Positions 6,506 to 13,705 of a stretch of 14,434 nucleotides of DNA are shown here, piece by piece. The stretch's first letter is position 1; every line of letters starts with the position of its first letter. The notes beneath the pieces were generated by a model, which saw only the letters and a program-made list of their open reading frames with translations, was not told where the DNA came from and ran no database searches. A program made the position numbers and the translations under genes. Source of the DNA: an uncultured Flavobacteriaceae bacterium (lineage in GTDB: Bacteria > Bacteroidota > Bacteroidia > Flavobacteriales > Flavobacteriaceae); NCBI GenBank assembly GCA_947311815.1, contig CAMZMA010000119.1:1-14434 (forward strand), in the 5' to 3' direction.

Positions 6506-7703
6506 GACTAAATCCGATGAGAAAAAGAATACCAAATCCGCTTAAAATTTTAAGAAAAATAGAAGGGCGATGTTCTTTGGGCGTGTGCTTTCCTGTAATT
6601 AAAATATAGTTTAAAATGGCATAAAACGGAGCTGTTAAAAACGATAATATGGTAGCTACTTTGATAAGAAAACCCATATTACTCATAAAATAATATAAGA
6701 TGATAAAGGTGCCGATGCCTAAAAAAAGTATCCAAAACCAATAGTTAAATTTCGTTTTTTTATCGAATAATAATTCGGTCGTTTTAGTCATAGCTCTTGG
6801 CGATGCATCTAAAGTGGTTAAAGTAGTGCTAAACATGGTAGTAAAAGCGGCGGCAGCGATAAAGATATGCGAAAATTCGCCCAAATTTTTGGTGTATAAA
6901 CTAATTAATTGACCCGCAAAAACGCCTCCTTTGTTAGAAAAAGTTTCTCCCGAATGATACATCACCAAAGCGCCTAATAAAACAAAACAAACGCCTAAAA
7001 AAAGAGTGCCGATGTAGCCAATATTAAAATCGAAAACAGCTTGTTTTGGTGCAATTTTTTGAAAGGTAGATTTCTCTTTTTCGAGTGTCCAAAGTGAGTG
7101 CCAAATAGAAACATCTAACGGAGCAGGCATCCATCCGAGGAAAGCAATTAAAAAAGTAATTTCAATAGTTCCTTTTGGTAAAACTTGCGTAAAATCGAAC
7201 GTGTTATTTGTGCTAAATAAAGCAACACCAACAGCAATAATTGTACTGATTGTTAGGATAATAACAATGTATTTCATTAAATTATCTAACAATTTATATC
7301 GACCAATCAATAAAATAAGGAGGCTAACAACGGTAATGGTTACTGACCATAAAACAAGGTTATTGGTGATGCCAAAAAGTTGCGAAGCTAAACCTGCAGT
7401 AACAATGGTAACCGCAGCTTGTATGGTAAACATGGTGGCAAAATTGATAATGTAATAGGTTGCCAACACGCCTTTTCCTAGTTTTTTATAGCCTTCTAAA
7501 AGAGATTCTCCTGTAGCGGCTGCATATCTTGGGCCGAATTGAAAAAATGGATATTTAAACAGATGCACCAATAACAAAGCCCATAATAAACCAAAACCAA
7601 AAGTGGCACCTGCTTTGGTAGATTGTACTAAGTGCGAAACGCCAATGGCAGCACCTGCAAATAATAATCCTGGACCAATACTATTTAAAAAAGATTTTTT
7701 CAT
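6483..7703 (-). CDS. Divergent Nramp-family transporter lacking the canonical metal-site residues
   Basis: 406-aa polytopic inner membrane protein with about 11 hydrophobic segments and LeuT-like Nramp organisation. The opening SIGPGLLFAG...KAGATFGFGLLW aligns clearly with Nramp TM1. The TM1 DPGN motif, which supplies Asp and Asn ligands for the metal, is replaced by GVSH (21-24). In TM6 the conserved MPH reads MPA (192-194, in GWMPAPLD), keeping the Met but losing the His, and the Ala ligand three residues before Met is Leu189. Manganese/iron transport of the MntH type is therefore doubtful; it belongs to an Nramp-related subgroup with unknown substrate. The ATG at 7703 is one base after the TAA of the sigma factor gene, so the two are almost certainly cotranscribed and probably translationally coupled. 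Family assignment is good, substrate unknown. Confidence 0.82.
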   Translation of the reverse strand: MKKSFLNSIGPGLLFAGAAIGVSHLVQSTKAGATFGFGLLWALLLVHLFKYPFFQFGPRYAAATGESLLEGYKKLGKGVLATYYIINFATMFTIQAAVTIVTAGLASQLFGITNNLVLWSVTITVVSLLILLIGRYKLLDNLMKYIVIILTISTIIAVGVALFSTNNTFDFTQVLPKGTIEITFLIAFLGWMPAPLDVSIWHSLWTLEKEKSTFQKIAPKQAVFDFNIGYIGTLFLGVCFVLLGALVMYHSGETFSNKGGVFAGQLISLYTKNLGEFSHIFIAAAAFTTMFSTTLTTLDASPRAMTKTTELLFDKKTKFNYWFWILFLGIGTFIILYYFMSNMGFLIKVATILSFLTAPFYAILNYILITGKHTPKEHRPSIFLKILSGFGILFLIGFSLWFLLNL

Positions 7704-7704
7704 T

Positions 7705-8268
7705 TTATGATCGTTCTATAATCGCTGCCAATAATTTTTTTGCTCGTAATAATTTTACTTTTACATTGCTCATTGGCTCTTGTATTTGTATCGATATTTC
7801 TTTGTAACTCAGTTCGTTAAAAAAACGTAATGTTATAATTTCTTGATATTTAGGCTTTAGTTTTTTAATGTCTCTTAATAATTTTGCTAAATTTTGTTCG
7901 GTAATAATTTTATCTTCAGGCGTAGGATTATCGTCTATTACGGCATATACTTCTGCTTCTTGATTTTTAGTAGTTTCGGTTGTAATAGAGGTGCTTTTTT
8001 TCCGAAGATAATCAATATACACATTTTTTGAAATGCTAATTAACCAAGTTTTAAACTGATATTTTTCATCAAAAGTACTAATTCTATCAAAGGCTTTAGA
8101 AAAAGTTTGAATGGTAATATCTTCTGCATCATTATCGTTTTGTAAATGTTTTAGCTGATAATTATACACGCTTCCCCAAAAATGATTCAATAAAAAACGA
8201 AAAGCAGTTTGACTCCCTTCTTTTGCTTTTTGAATTTGGATGATAATTTGCTCTTTTTTTATTTCCAA
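7705..8268 (-). CDS. ECF-like RNA polymerase sigma-70 family factor
   Basis: 187-aa two-domain sigma factor. Region 2 (about 22-91) includes NDAEDITIQTFSKAF (46-60) and FKTWLISISKNVYIDYLRKK (72-91), the core-binding and -10-recognition part. Region 4 (about 135-183) includes LKPKYQEIITLRFFNELSYK and VKVKLLRAKK, the helix-turn-helix for the -35/-33 element. A 45-residue acidic linker separates them. The start is TTG at 8268: an in-frame TAA lies 12 bases upstream and the next in-frame Met is residue 166. The TTG lies 10 bp inside the glycosyltransferase end, implying translational coupling. No anti-sigma factor gene is adjacent; neighbours are a glycosyltransferase and the Nramp-like transporter. 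Targets cannot be inferred from sequence. Confidence 0.9.
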   Translation of the reverse strand: MEIKKEQIIIQIQKAKEGSQTAFRFLLNHFWGSVYNYQLKHLQNDNDAEDITIQTFSKAFDRISTFDEKYQFKTWLISISKNVYIDYLRKKSTSITTETTKNQEAEVYAVIDDNPTPEDKIITEQNLAKLLRDIKKLKPKYQEIITLRFFNELSYKEISIQIQEPMSNVKVKLLRAKKLLAAIIERS

Positions 8269-9365
8269 TGTGCGGGTTTTGAAATAGAATTAGCGATAAA
8301 TATACTAAATTGAAATAAGATGAGAAAAAATTCTAAAAAAGGGAGGTAATAAATAAGCTGTTTTTCTTCTAATTTTTTTGCTGAAAACCCTACAACTAAA
8401 AATAATATTAGATAATAGGAAGTAATAAAAGGGACGATAATTTTTGATGAAAATAAGAACAGCATCGGAATTGCGAAACTTAAAAAAAAGACTTTACTTA
8501 TAAAGAAAAGCCCCAGTAAAAATTGATGCTTTACTTTGTAGTGAGATGCTGTAGAAATGTGTCTTCTTTTTTGACGAAACCACTCGTATAATGTTTTTGG
8601 AGGTATTGATATTGTAAAACTATCAGGATGCGTAGAAATACACGTATTTTTTTTATTAGCAGCTTGTTGAATAAATAAATCGTCATCGCCAGATCTTAGT
8701 TTAATGTGTTTTATAAATCCGTTTGTTTTGAAAAACTCACTTTTTGTATAGGCTAAATTTCTGCCAACACCCATATAAGGATTTTGTAATTTTGCATAAC
8801 TAAAATACTGAATTGCGGTAAGCAAGGTTTCAAAACGAACCAATAAGTTTACAAAAGAATTTTTAGTGGTTTCGTATTTTCCGTAGCCTAAAACAATGGT
8901 TTTTTCATCGGTAAAATGTTGTGTCATTCTATCAATCCAATTTACTGATACAGATTTACAATCGGCATCTGTAAAGAGTAAATGTTCGTGTTTTGCGGCT
9001 TTGATACCTAAGGTAAGCGCGTATTTTTTATTGCCCCAAAAAGCTTCGTTATTTTTTACATTTACAATGCGAATGTTTTTATGGTTTTTTTTGAAGTTTT
9101 TCATCACTTCTAAAGTGGTATCAGAAGAAGCATCATTAATCAACACAATTTCAAAATCAGCATATTTTTGTTGAACGATAGAAGGAAGGAATTTCTGTAA
9201 ATTTTCTGCCTCATTTTTGGCGCAAATAATGACAGAAACAGGTGTTTTTTGTTGCTTTTTTTTAATCGATTCTTTAGAAAATGCAAAAAACGAAAAACTA
9301 AGGTAATAGCCAATTTGTATCACTGTTGCTGCTACAAATACGTAGAAAAATACAGTGAGCATCAT
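8259..9365 (-). CDS. Membrane-anchored family 2 glycosyltransferase
   Basis: 368-aa GT-A glycosyltransferase transferring a sugar from a nucleotide donor to a membrane-associated acceptor at the cytosolic face. It has an N-terminal membrane segment (about 3-28), then the GT2 core: PVSVIICAKNEAENL (42-56), VLINDASSDTT (74-84), the donor/metal DxD as FTDADC (131-136), the catalytic acidic cluster RSGDDDLFIQQA (224-235) and a QxxRW-like QKRRH (265-269) in EWFRQKRRH. Three hydrophobic segments (about 282-305, 309-327, 337-359) end the protein. This layout fits processive or lipid-linked GT2 enzymes; the final Trp of QxxRW is His here, so processivity is uncertain. Two adjacent ATGs (9365, 9362) begin it, 19 bp after the small Cys protein's stop. 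Acceptor and product unknown. Confidence 0.9.
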   Translation of the reverse strand: MMLTVFFYVFVAATVIQIGYYLSFSFFAFSKESIKKKQQKTPVSVIICAKNEAENLQKFLPSIVQQKYADFEIVLINDASSDTTLEVMKNFKKNHKNIRIVNVKNNEAFWGNKKYALTLGIKAAKHEHLLFTDADCKSVSVNWIDRMTQHFTDEKTIVLGYGKYETTKNSFVNLLVRFETLLTAIQYFSYAKLQNPYMGVGRNLAYTKSEFFKTNGFIKHIKLRSGDDDLFIQQAANKKNTCISTHPDSFTISIPPKTLYEWFRQKRRHISTASHYKVKHQFLLGLFFISKVFFLSFAIPMLFLFSSKIIVPFITSYYLILFLVVGFSAKKLEEKQLIYYLPFLEFFLILFQFSIFIANSISKPAHWK

Positions 9366-9384
9366 ATAAAATTTACATCAATTG

Positions 9385-9591
9385 TTAATTTGCGTGTTCT
9401 GGTGTTTCGCAGGTATCAAATAAATCGGCAGATTTACCACAAAAGCCACAAGGTTCGCCTGTTTTGTTTAAAGCAGGGTTTTGACTTGCGCAAGTACCTG
9501 CAAATTTACCGTCTTTTTTAGCCCAAATTTTAATAGCAATTCCTGCAAAACCAATTGCCAACATCCCGATTGTTATAAATAGTAGTTTCAT
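9385..9591 (-). CDS. Small single-span membrane protein with four cysteines, NqrM/DUF539-like layout
   Basis: 68-aa protein. Residues 3-23 form one hydrophobic helix (LLFITIGMLAIGFAGIAIKIW), followed by a soluble tail with exactly four cysteines: C34 (FAGTC), C48 and C51 (CGFC), and C61 (FDTC). N-terminal span plus four Cys in a tail of under 45 residues recalls NqrM (DUF539), which supports metal centre assembly in the Na+-translocating NADH:quinone reductase, but spacing differs and no nqr gene is in view, so this is only a structural comparison. I recognise it as the type of short membrane or secreted protein common in Flavobacteriaceae without an assigned job. It heads the gene string leading to the glycosyltransferase and sits 27 bp behind a good -7 box. 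Confidence 0.75.
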   Translation of the reverse strand: MKLLFITIGMLAIGFAGIAIKIWAKKDGKFAGTCASQNPALNKTGEPCGFCGKSADLFDTCETPEHAN

Positions 9592-9617
9592 TATTTTGAA
9601 GTATGAATTTAATAGTG

Positions 9618-9625
9618 CAAAGATA
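9618..9625 (-). promoter_or_regulatory. -7 promoter element ahead of the four-Cys protein operon
   Basis: TATCTTTG on the minus strand (9625-9618), followed by CAC, exactly matches the Bacteroidota -7 consensus TAnnTTTG. The ATG at 9591 lies 26 bp downstream. The -33 region is only a T-rich run coming off the upstream terminator, with no clear TTG at 19 bp. It likely drives the four-Cys, glycosyltransferase, sigma and Nramp genes. Confidence 0.55.
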
Positions 9626-9649
9626 CTATTTAATACAGGTTTAAAATAA

Positions 9650-9681
9650 AAAAAGGCTCTAAAATAATTTAGAGCCTTTTT
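9650..9681. terminator. Strong intrinsic terminator, bidirectional
   Basis: AAAAAGGCTCTAAA (9650-9663) pairs perfectly with TTTAGAGCCTTTTT (9668-9681) around a four-base loop, 14 bp in all. Transcripts from the minus strand run into TTTTTTTATTTT after the stem and plus-strand transcripts into a short T-run, so it can act in both directions. It lies 38 bp after the 58-aa ORF and separates the repeat-protein unit from the following operon promoter. Confidence 0.85.
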
Positions 9682-9719
9682 GCATGTTTTTTTAGTTTTT
9701 TATACATTTAAAAAATGAA

Positions 9720-9896
9720 TTAAAAGCCCGTTCCAGGGTCTTCTGGAGAAGCTGCTTGTGCTTTTTGAGGGTTTAATATTAGGTATGTGCCTAGTGCGGT
9801 TAATGCGGCATATTTACCGTAATTTCCTATTTTTTTTAGTGCGTCTTTACGAGTAATTTCTGTCTCTTTAGTGTTTTTTATATCTTGAGTTTTCAT
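9720..9896 (-). CDS. Short 58-aa signal-peptide-like protein, uncharacterised
   Basis: ATG at 9896 to TAA at 9722-9720. The protein has a charged N-terminal part (1-22) containing TRKDALKKIG (15-24), a moderately hydrophobic stretch (about 28-43, YAALTALGTYLILN) and an AQA motif at 46-48 that suits signal peptidase I, leaving only ASPEDPGTGF. TRKDALK resembles a weakened Tat motif (S/T-R-R-x-F-L-K) with Lys for the second Arg and Ala for Phe. Coding support: it starts 22 bp after the stop of the 1156-aa repeat protein and is followed 38 bp later by a strong terminator, so it fills that unit. Function unknown; it may be a secreted short peptide, a membrane-retained peptide or a companion of the T9SS cargo. 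I recall similar short ORFs beside surface-protein genes in Flavobacteriaceae but could not check. Confidence 0.7.
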   Translation of the reverse strand: MKTQDIKNTKETEITRKDALKKIGNYGKYAALTALGTYLILNPQKAQAASPEDPGTGF

Positions 9897-9918
9897 GTTG
9901 CCTGTTTTGTTTGATAAA

Positions 9919-12900
9919 TTATTGTAAAATTATTTTCTTAGTTAACGTACCGTGTGTATTTTGTACGTTTACGATATACACACCTGCCGCTAATTTTGGT
10001 AAAGAAATATTGTTATTTCCTGTACTTTCAAATGCTTGTTGTAGTACTTTTTCACCTAATAATGTAAACATTTTTACGGTAGATTTTCCGTTTTGTAAGC
10101 CTATAATTTTAAGGGTTGTATTGTCTGTTGTGTACATACTAACTCCTGTTAAAGTCACATCTTCTAGTCCTAAGGCACTTGAACTTGTTCTTAGATAAAA
10201 CTGACCTACACCATTTGTATCTGCTGATAATGTAATGGTATAACTACCATTGTCATTCAACTTAGTAAAGGTATTGTCTGTTCTGTTTTCTAAATAAATA
10301 TCTATACCTGCTGGGATATTTTGAGCATCCACAGAAAAAGTGATCTCTGTACCAGAAATGGCATTCACACCTATAGGAATTATCATATTCTCATAATTAT
10401 TGGCAGGTAAAGATTGAATTCCGAGTTTTCTACCTTGGCTATCGGTTACTGTTTGTGTATAAACGGCAAAAGCGTTGTTTGTTCCACTAAAAATAGAACT
10501 GTCATAGCCATTATCAAAAGCAGTGGTTGTTCCGTTGATATAATAGATTTCGGTATTTTTAGTTGTTGTACCATCGGTTATTGCTAAGTTAATTTCAAAA
10601 CGGTTATTGGTAGTTCTACTAAACACATCAGTAGCTGGATGACTTTGCATTGCTTCTGTAAAAGTAAAGGTGCCGCCACTAATTTTAGCATTGACAAAGA
10701 ACCCTTGTGCAGGAGCAATAAAACGTGATGCTGATGCATGATTTATTTGTGTATAAGACGATGTACTTTGATCCCAAAACCACAGTGTTTCTTCTTGTAA
10801 TTGTGTGGTGTTTATAGTTAAAATATTGTTTATCGCATCTGCATTGGCATTAGCAGGTAGATAAGACGGGTACGGATTTCCAATTAAATTAAATTTATTG
10901 GATGTACCATCTGTAATGGAAATGTTTACATCAGTAGTGGGCATTGTACCTGTAAAATTAAGATCTCCTGTAGCGGTTCTTTTCATAGAATACCCTTTAC
11001 CTGTCACAAAGTTTCCTACACTTGCAATATTATTTGCTCCTGCACTTGTGGTATAATAGTTCCAAACAGTTCCATTATTATCATAAGGAGCTACGCCATA
11101 GTTTACACCGTTTGTAGCAATGGCATTTATAGCGACATCTGTTACGGTAAAAGTATTGATATTTTGCCCATTAAAAGGATTAGAAACCAAATACCAGTTT
11201 GTAGAACCTAAAGTTCTTTTATAGGTAATGTTTCCTGATGATGTACCGTTTACAATTAACGAACTGGCAGATTCTAAAGTAAATGTACCGTTATTGGTAT
11301 TGTTGCCGTTTATGGTTAAATCTCCTCCACCATTTATAGTTAAAACACCAGAAGCATTTATGGTTATATTATTTACTGTTACGTGTGTACCCGAATTAAT
11401 AATAGGGGTATTTGCTACATTTGTAATTACTACGTCTTCTGTGGTAGTTGGTAGAAAGCCTAAACTCCAATTGGTAGCGGTAGTCCAATTAGTGTCTGTA
11501 CCTCCAGACCATATTTTAGATTGTTTAAAAAATTTGAAGTTTCCATATTGTTCTCCAGAAAAACAATCTACATCGCCATCATTATCAATGTCAATAAAAA
11601 TAGGAGTACTACTAGTTCCAATATCTGCCAAACCAAAAGGGTTGGTAATTGCTGTTGTAAAAACAGGAGAGGTAGGAGTTCCTGTGTTTTTAAAGTATTT
11701 GAAGCTTCCACCACTTCCTCCTGCAATACAATCTAAATCTCCATCATTATCGATGTCTATAAATGTAGGAGTATTAGAGCTTCCAACATTTACTAACCCA
11801 AAAGGATTTGTGATTGCTGCTGCAAAAGTAGGGACAGTGGCGGTACCTATATTTTCAAAGTATTTGAAGTCTCCCAAATTTTCTCCAGAAAAACAATCTA
11901 AATCTCCATCATTATCAATATCTATAAACGAGGTAGTACTATAATTCCCTATATTTGTTAGCCCAAAAGGATTTATGATTACTGCTGCAAAAAGAGGGGT
12001 AGCCGCCGTTCCTGTGTTTTCAAAGTACTTGAAGTTTCCATCAAATTCTCCTGTAATACAATCTAAATCTCCATCACTATCAATATCTATAAACGTTGGC
12101 TTGCTATTAAATCCAATATCTGTCAACCCAAAAGGGTTGCTTACTACAGTAGTAAAAAGAGGGGTAGTTGCCGTTCCTGCGTTTTCAAAGTATTTGAAAT
12201 TTCCATATCTTTCTCCTGCAAAACAATCTAAATCTCCATCATTGTCGATATCAATAAACGTTGGAGCACTAAAAAGACCAATATCAGTTAAATCAAAAGG
12301 ATTGTCTGGTTGGGCTAGAAAAACAGGCGTATGGACTCCTGTTGGTAAGGTAGTAAATGTTTGTACGTCGCCGTAGCTTGTGCCTACTCCGTTAATGGCG
12401 TAAGCTTTGTATGAATAATTTATATTTGCAGTTAACCCTGTAACTAATTTTGTAAAACTTCCTGTACCTGCTATACCATTAATACATTTGGTTATTCCTG
12501 TGCCTCCTATTTCTGGGTTGGCGTTGTCAATAGTTGCGGCATACACAATACCTCTTTCGGTAACAGCGCTACCTCCGTCTGTATTTATATTCCCAGCTAC
12601 TTTTGTAGTTGTTGAGGTAATGTTGCTGGCTACTATGGTGGTTACTGTTGGTATTGTTATTTGCTCAAAGTATTTGAAATTTCCAGTACTTTCTCCTGCA
12701 AAACAATCTAAATCGCCATCATTATCAATGTCTACAAAGGTAGGGGTGCTATAATCTCCAATATCTACCAACCCAAAAGGATTGGTTACTACAGCTGTAA
12801 AAACAGGCGTAGCAGTAGTGCCTGTATTTTCAAAGTATTTGAAATTCCCAGTATTTTCTCCTGCAAAACAATCTAAATCTCCATCATTATCGATGTCAAT

Positions 12901-13389
12901 AAACGTGGGGGCACTACGAACTCCAATATCTGCCAACCCAAAAGGATTGGTTACTACAGTAGTAAAGTTAGGGGCAGTAACGGTTCCTATGTTTTCAAAG
13001 TATTTGAAGTTTCCACCACTTTCTCCTGCAAAACAATCTAAATCTCCATCATTATCAATGTCTATAAATGTGGGGGCGCTAAGAATTCCTATATCTGCCA
13101 GACCAAAAGGATTGGTTACTGCTGTTGTAAAAACGGGGACAGTGGCGGTTCCTGTGTTTTCAAAGAATTTGAAGTTTCCAGACTGTTCTCCTGCAAAACA
13201 ATCTAAATCTCCATCGTTATCAATGTCTATAAACGTTGGGTTACTATAAGATCCAATATTTACTAACCCAAAAGGGTTATCAGGTTGAGCTACAAAAACA
13301 GGGTTTTGTGCTGTTGTGTTTAGGTTAAAAAGGAAACACGAAATAAGGAAACATAGTTGAGGCGTTGTTTTAAAATATTTTTTTTTCAT
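9919..13389 (-). CDS. Giant secreted repeat protein: nine VCBS/FG-GAP-like calcium-loop repeats, Fn3-like insert, T9SS sorting domain
   Basis: 1156-aa predicted surface or secreted protein. Order: signal peptide (1-28, cleavage after TTAQ); repeat block A, four units (38-243); an Fn3-like beta domain (about 244-350, with YSYKAYAINGVGTSYG typical of Bacteroidota Fn3 variants); block B, five units (363-623); a WSGGTDTNWTTATNWSLG module (about 624-715) seen in many Bacteroidota surface proteins; a long beta-rich region with ITYKRTLGSTNWYLVSNPF (about 775-795); and a type A sorting domain (about 1085-1156, VKMFTLLGEKV...LAAGVYIVNV...KKIILQ). Each repeat carries DIDNDGDLD, a calcium-binding loop, plus one Cys (64, 119, 174, 229, 389, 444, 499, 554, 609). 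This architecture suits an adhesin or extracellular structural protein; no catalytic motif was seen. It is followed by the 58-aa ORF. Confidence 0.93.
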   Translation of the reverse strand: MKKKYFKTTPQLCFLISCFLFNLNTTAQNPVFVAQPDNPFGLVNIGSYSNPTFIDIDNDGDLDCFAGEQSGNFKFFENTGTATVPVFTTAVTNPFGLADIGILSAPTFIDIDNDGDLDCFAGESGGNFKYFENIGTVTAPNFTTVVTNPFGLADIGVRSAPTFIDIDNDGDLDCFAGENTGNFKYFENTGTTATPVFTAVVTNPFGLVDIGDYSTPTFVDIDNDGDLDCFAGESTGNFKYFEQITIPTVTTIVASNITSTTTKVAGNINTDGGSAVTERGIVYAATIDNANPEIGGTGITKCINGIAGTGSFTKLVTGLTANINYSYKAYAINGVGTSYGDVQTFTTLPTGVHTPVFLAQPDNPFDLTDIGLFSAPTFIDIDNDGDLDCFAGERYGNFKYFENAGTATTPLFTTVVSNPFGLTDIGFNSKPTFIDIDSDGDLDCITGEFDGNFKYFENTGTAATPLFAAVIINPFGLTNIGNYSTTSFIDIDNDGDLDCFSGENLGDFKYFENIGTATVPTFAAAITNPFGLVNVGSSNTPTFIDIDNDGDLDCIAGGSGGSFKYFKNTGTPTSPVFTTAITNPFGLADIGTSSTPIFIDIDNDGDVDCFSGEQYGNFKFFKQSKIWSGGTDTNWTTATNWSLGFLPTTTEDVVITNVANTPIINSGTHVTVNNITINASGVLTINGGGDLTINGNNTNNGTFTLESASSLIVNGTSSGNITYKRTLGSTNWYLVSNPFNGQNINTFTVTDVAINAIATNGVNYGVAPYDNNGTVWNYYTTSAGANNIASVGNFVTGKGYSMKRTATGDLNFTGTMPTTDVNISITDGTSNKFNLIGNPYPSYLPANANADAINNILTINTTQLQEETLWFWDQSTSSYTQINHASASRFIAPAQGFFVNAKISGGTFTFTEAMQSHPATDVFSRTTNNRFEINLAITDGTTTKNTEIYYINGTTTAFDNGYDSSIFSGTNNAFAVYTQTVTDSQGRKLGIQSLPANNYENMIIPIGVNAISGTEITFSVDAQNIPAGIDIYLENRTDNTFTKLNDNGSYTITLSADTNGVGQFYLRTSSSALGLEDVTLTGVSMYTTDNTTLKIIGLQNGKSTVKMFTLLGEKVLQQAFESTGNNNISLPKLAAGVYIVNVQNTHGTLTKKIILQ
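11521..12303 (-). repeat. Repeat block B: five 165-bp (55-aa) units inside the large secreted protein
   Basis: Cys codons lie at 12225, 12060, 11895, 11730 and 11565, again exactly 165 bp apart. The block starts with LAQPDNPFD, the same lead-in as block A (VAQPDNPFG), so block B looks like a duplicate of block A including its leader. Units are more divergent than in block A (SDGDLDCITGE, DCIAGG, GDVDCFSGE) but the aspartates of the calcium loop are kept in all five. Confidence 0.92.
12661..13278 (-). repeat. Repeat block A: four 165-bp (55-aa) units inside the large secreted protein
   Basis: Cys codons of the DIDNDGDLDC loop fall at 13200, 13035, 12870 and 12705, exactly 165 bp apart, with no indels between units. 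Each unit reads NPFGLxxIG, then PTFIDIDNDGDLDCFAGE, then GNFKYFEN. The first unit is preceded by VAQPDNPFG; the last ends at FEQ, where the Fn3-like insert begins. Units differ mainly at the two residues before the S-x-PT segment and in the GE-xx-GNF loop. Confidence 0.92.
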
Positions 13390-13489
13390 ACTACAAGTTT
13401 TTTAAGTTGTTATTAGTTTCAAAATTTGACACGAATTACATAAATACAATGTTGTAAAATTTTTACGAAGCAGGCTTTTAGTCTACCAG

Positions 13490-13527
13490 ATCAAACCAAT
13501 GGGGTTTATAGCTTATGGAGGTTTGAT
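13490..13527. repeat. Inverted repeat ATCAAACC-N22-GGTTTGAT
   Basis: Perfect 8-bp arms at 13490-13497 and 13520-13527 separated by 22 bp, about 100-140 bp upstream of the large repeat-protein start. Arm centres are about 30 bp apart, roughly three helical turns, which would suit a dimeric regulator, but a chance occurrence in AT-rich DNA cannot be excluded. Confidence 0.4.
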
Positions 13528-13591
13528 TAATGTGTGTAAATTTTGATAATAACACTAAAAGTAGGGAAGTGTTTTGAAAAAAGTAAAAAGA

Positions 13592-13631
13592 TTTAGTAAA
13601 ATGCAGTTTTTTTTAGTGAAATGCAGTTTTT
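13592..13631. repeat. Tandem duplication of a 20-bp unit
   Basis: TTTAGTAAAATGCAGTTTTT (13592-13611) is followed at once by a second copy with a single change, GTGAAA for GTAAAA (13612-13631). The 20-bp period is close to two helical turns. It lies about 205-240 bp upstream of the large repeat-protein ATG. Confidence 0.75.
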
Positions 13632-13705
13632 ATATCAATTGTGAGTTAAAAATCGTCAGTTTATTAACCTAAGGGATATAAGGCGTCAGAATACAGGGAT
13701 AAGAT

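Noticed and set aside
11228..13249. Several long plus-strand ORFs (up to 238 codons) opposite the large repeat protein.
   Set aside because: They recur with the 165-bp repeat period and read as the antisense of DIDNDGDLD coding (for example KSPSLSMSI in each). They have no start context, domains or independent signals, so they are mirror ORFs of the repeats.
11521..13278. CRISPR-like array based on regularly spaced similar sequences.
   Set aside because: The repeats are 165-bp coding units in one frame with conserved protein motifs; no short repeats with unique spacers and no cas genes.
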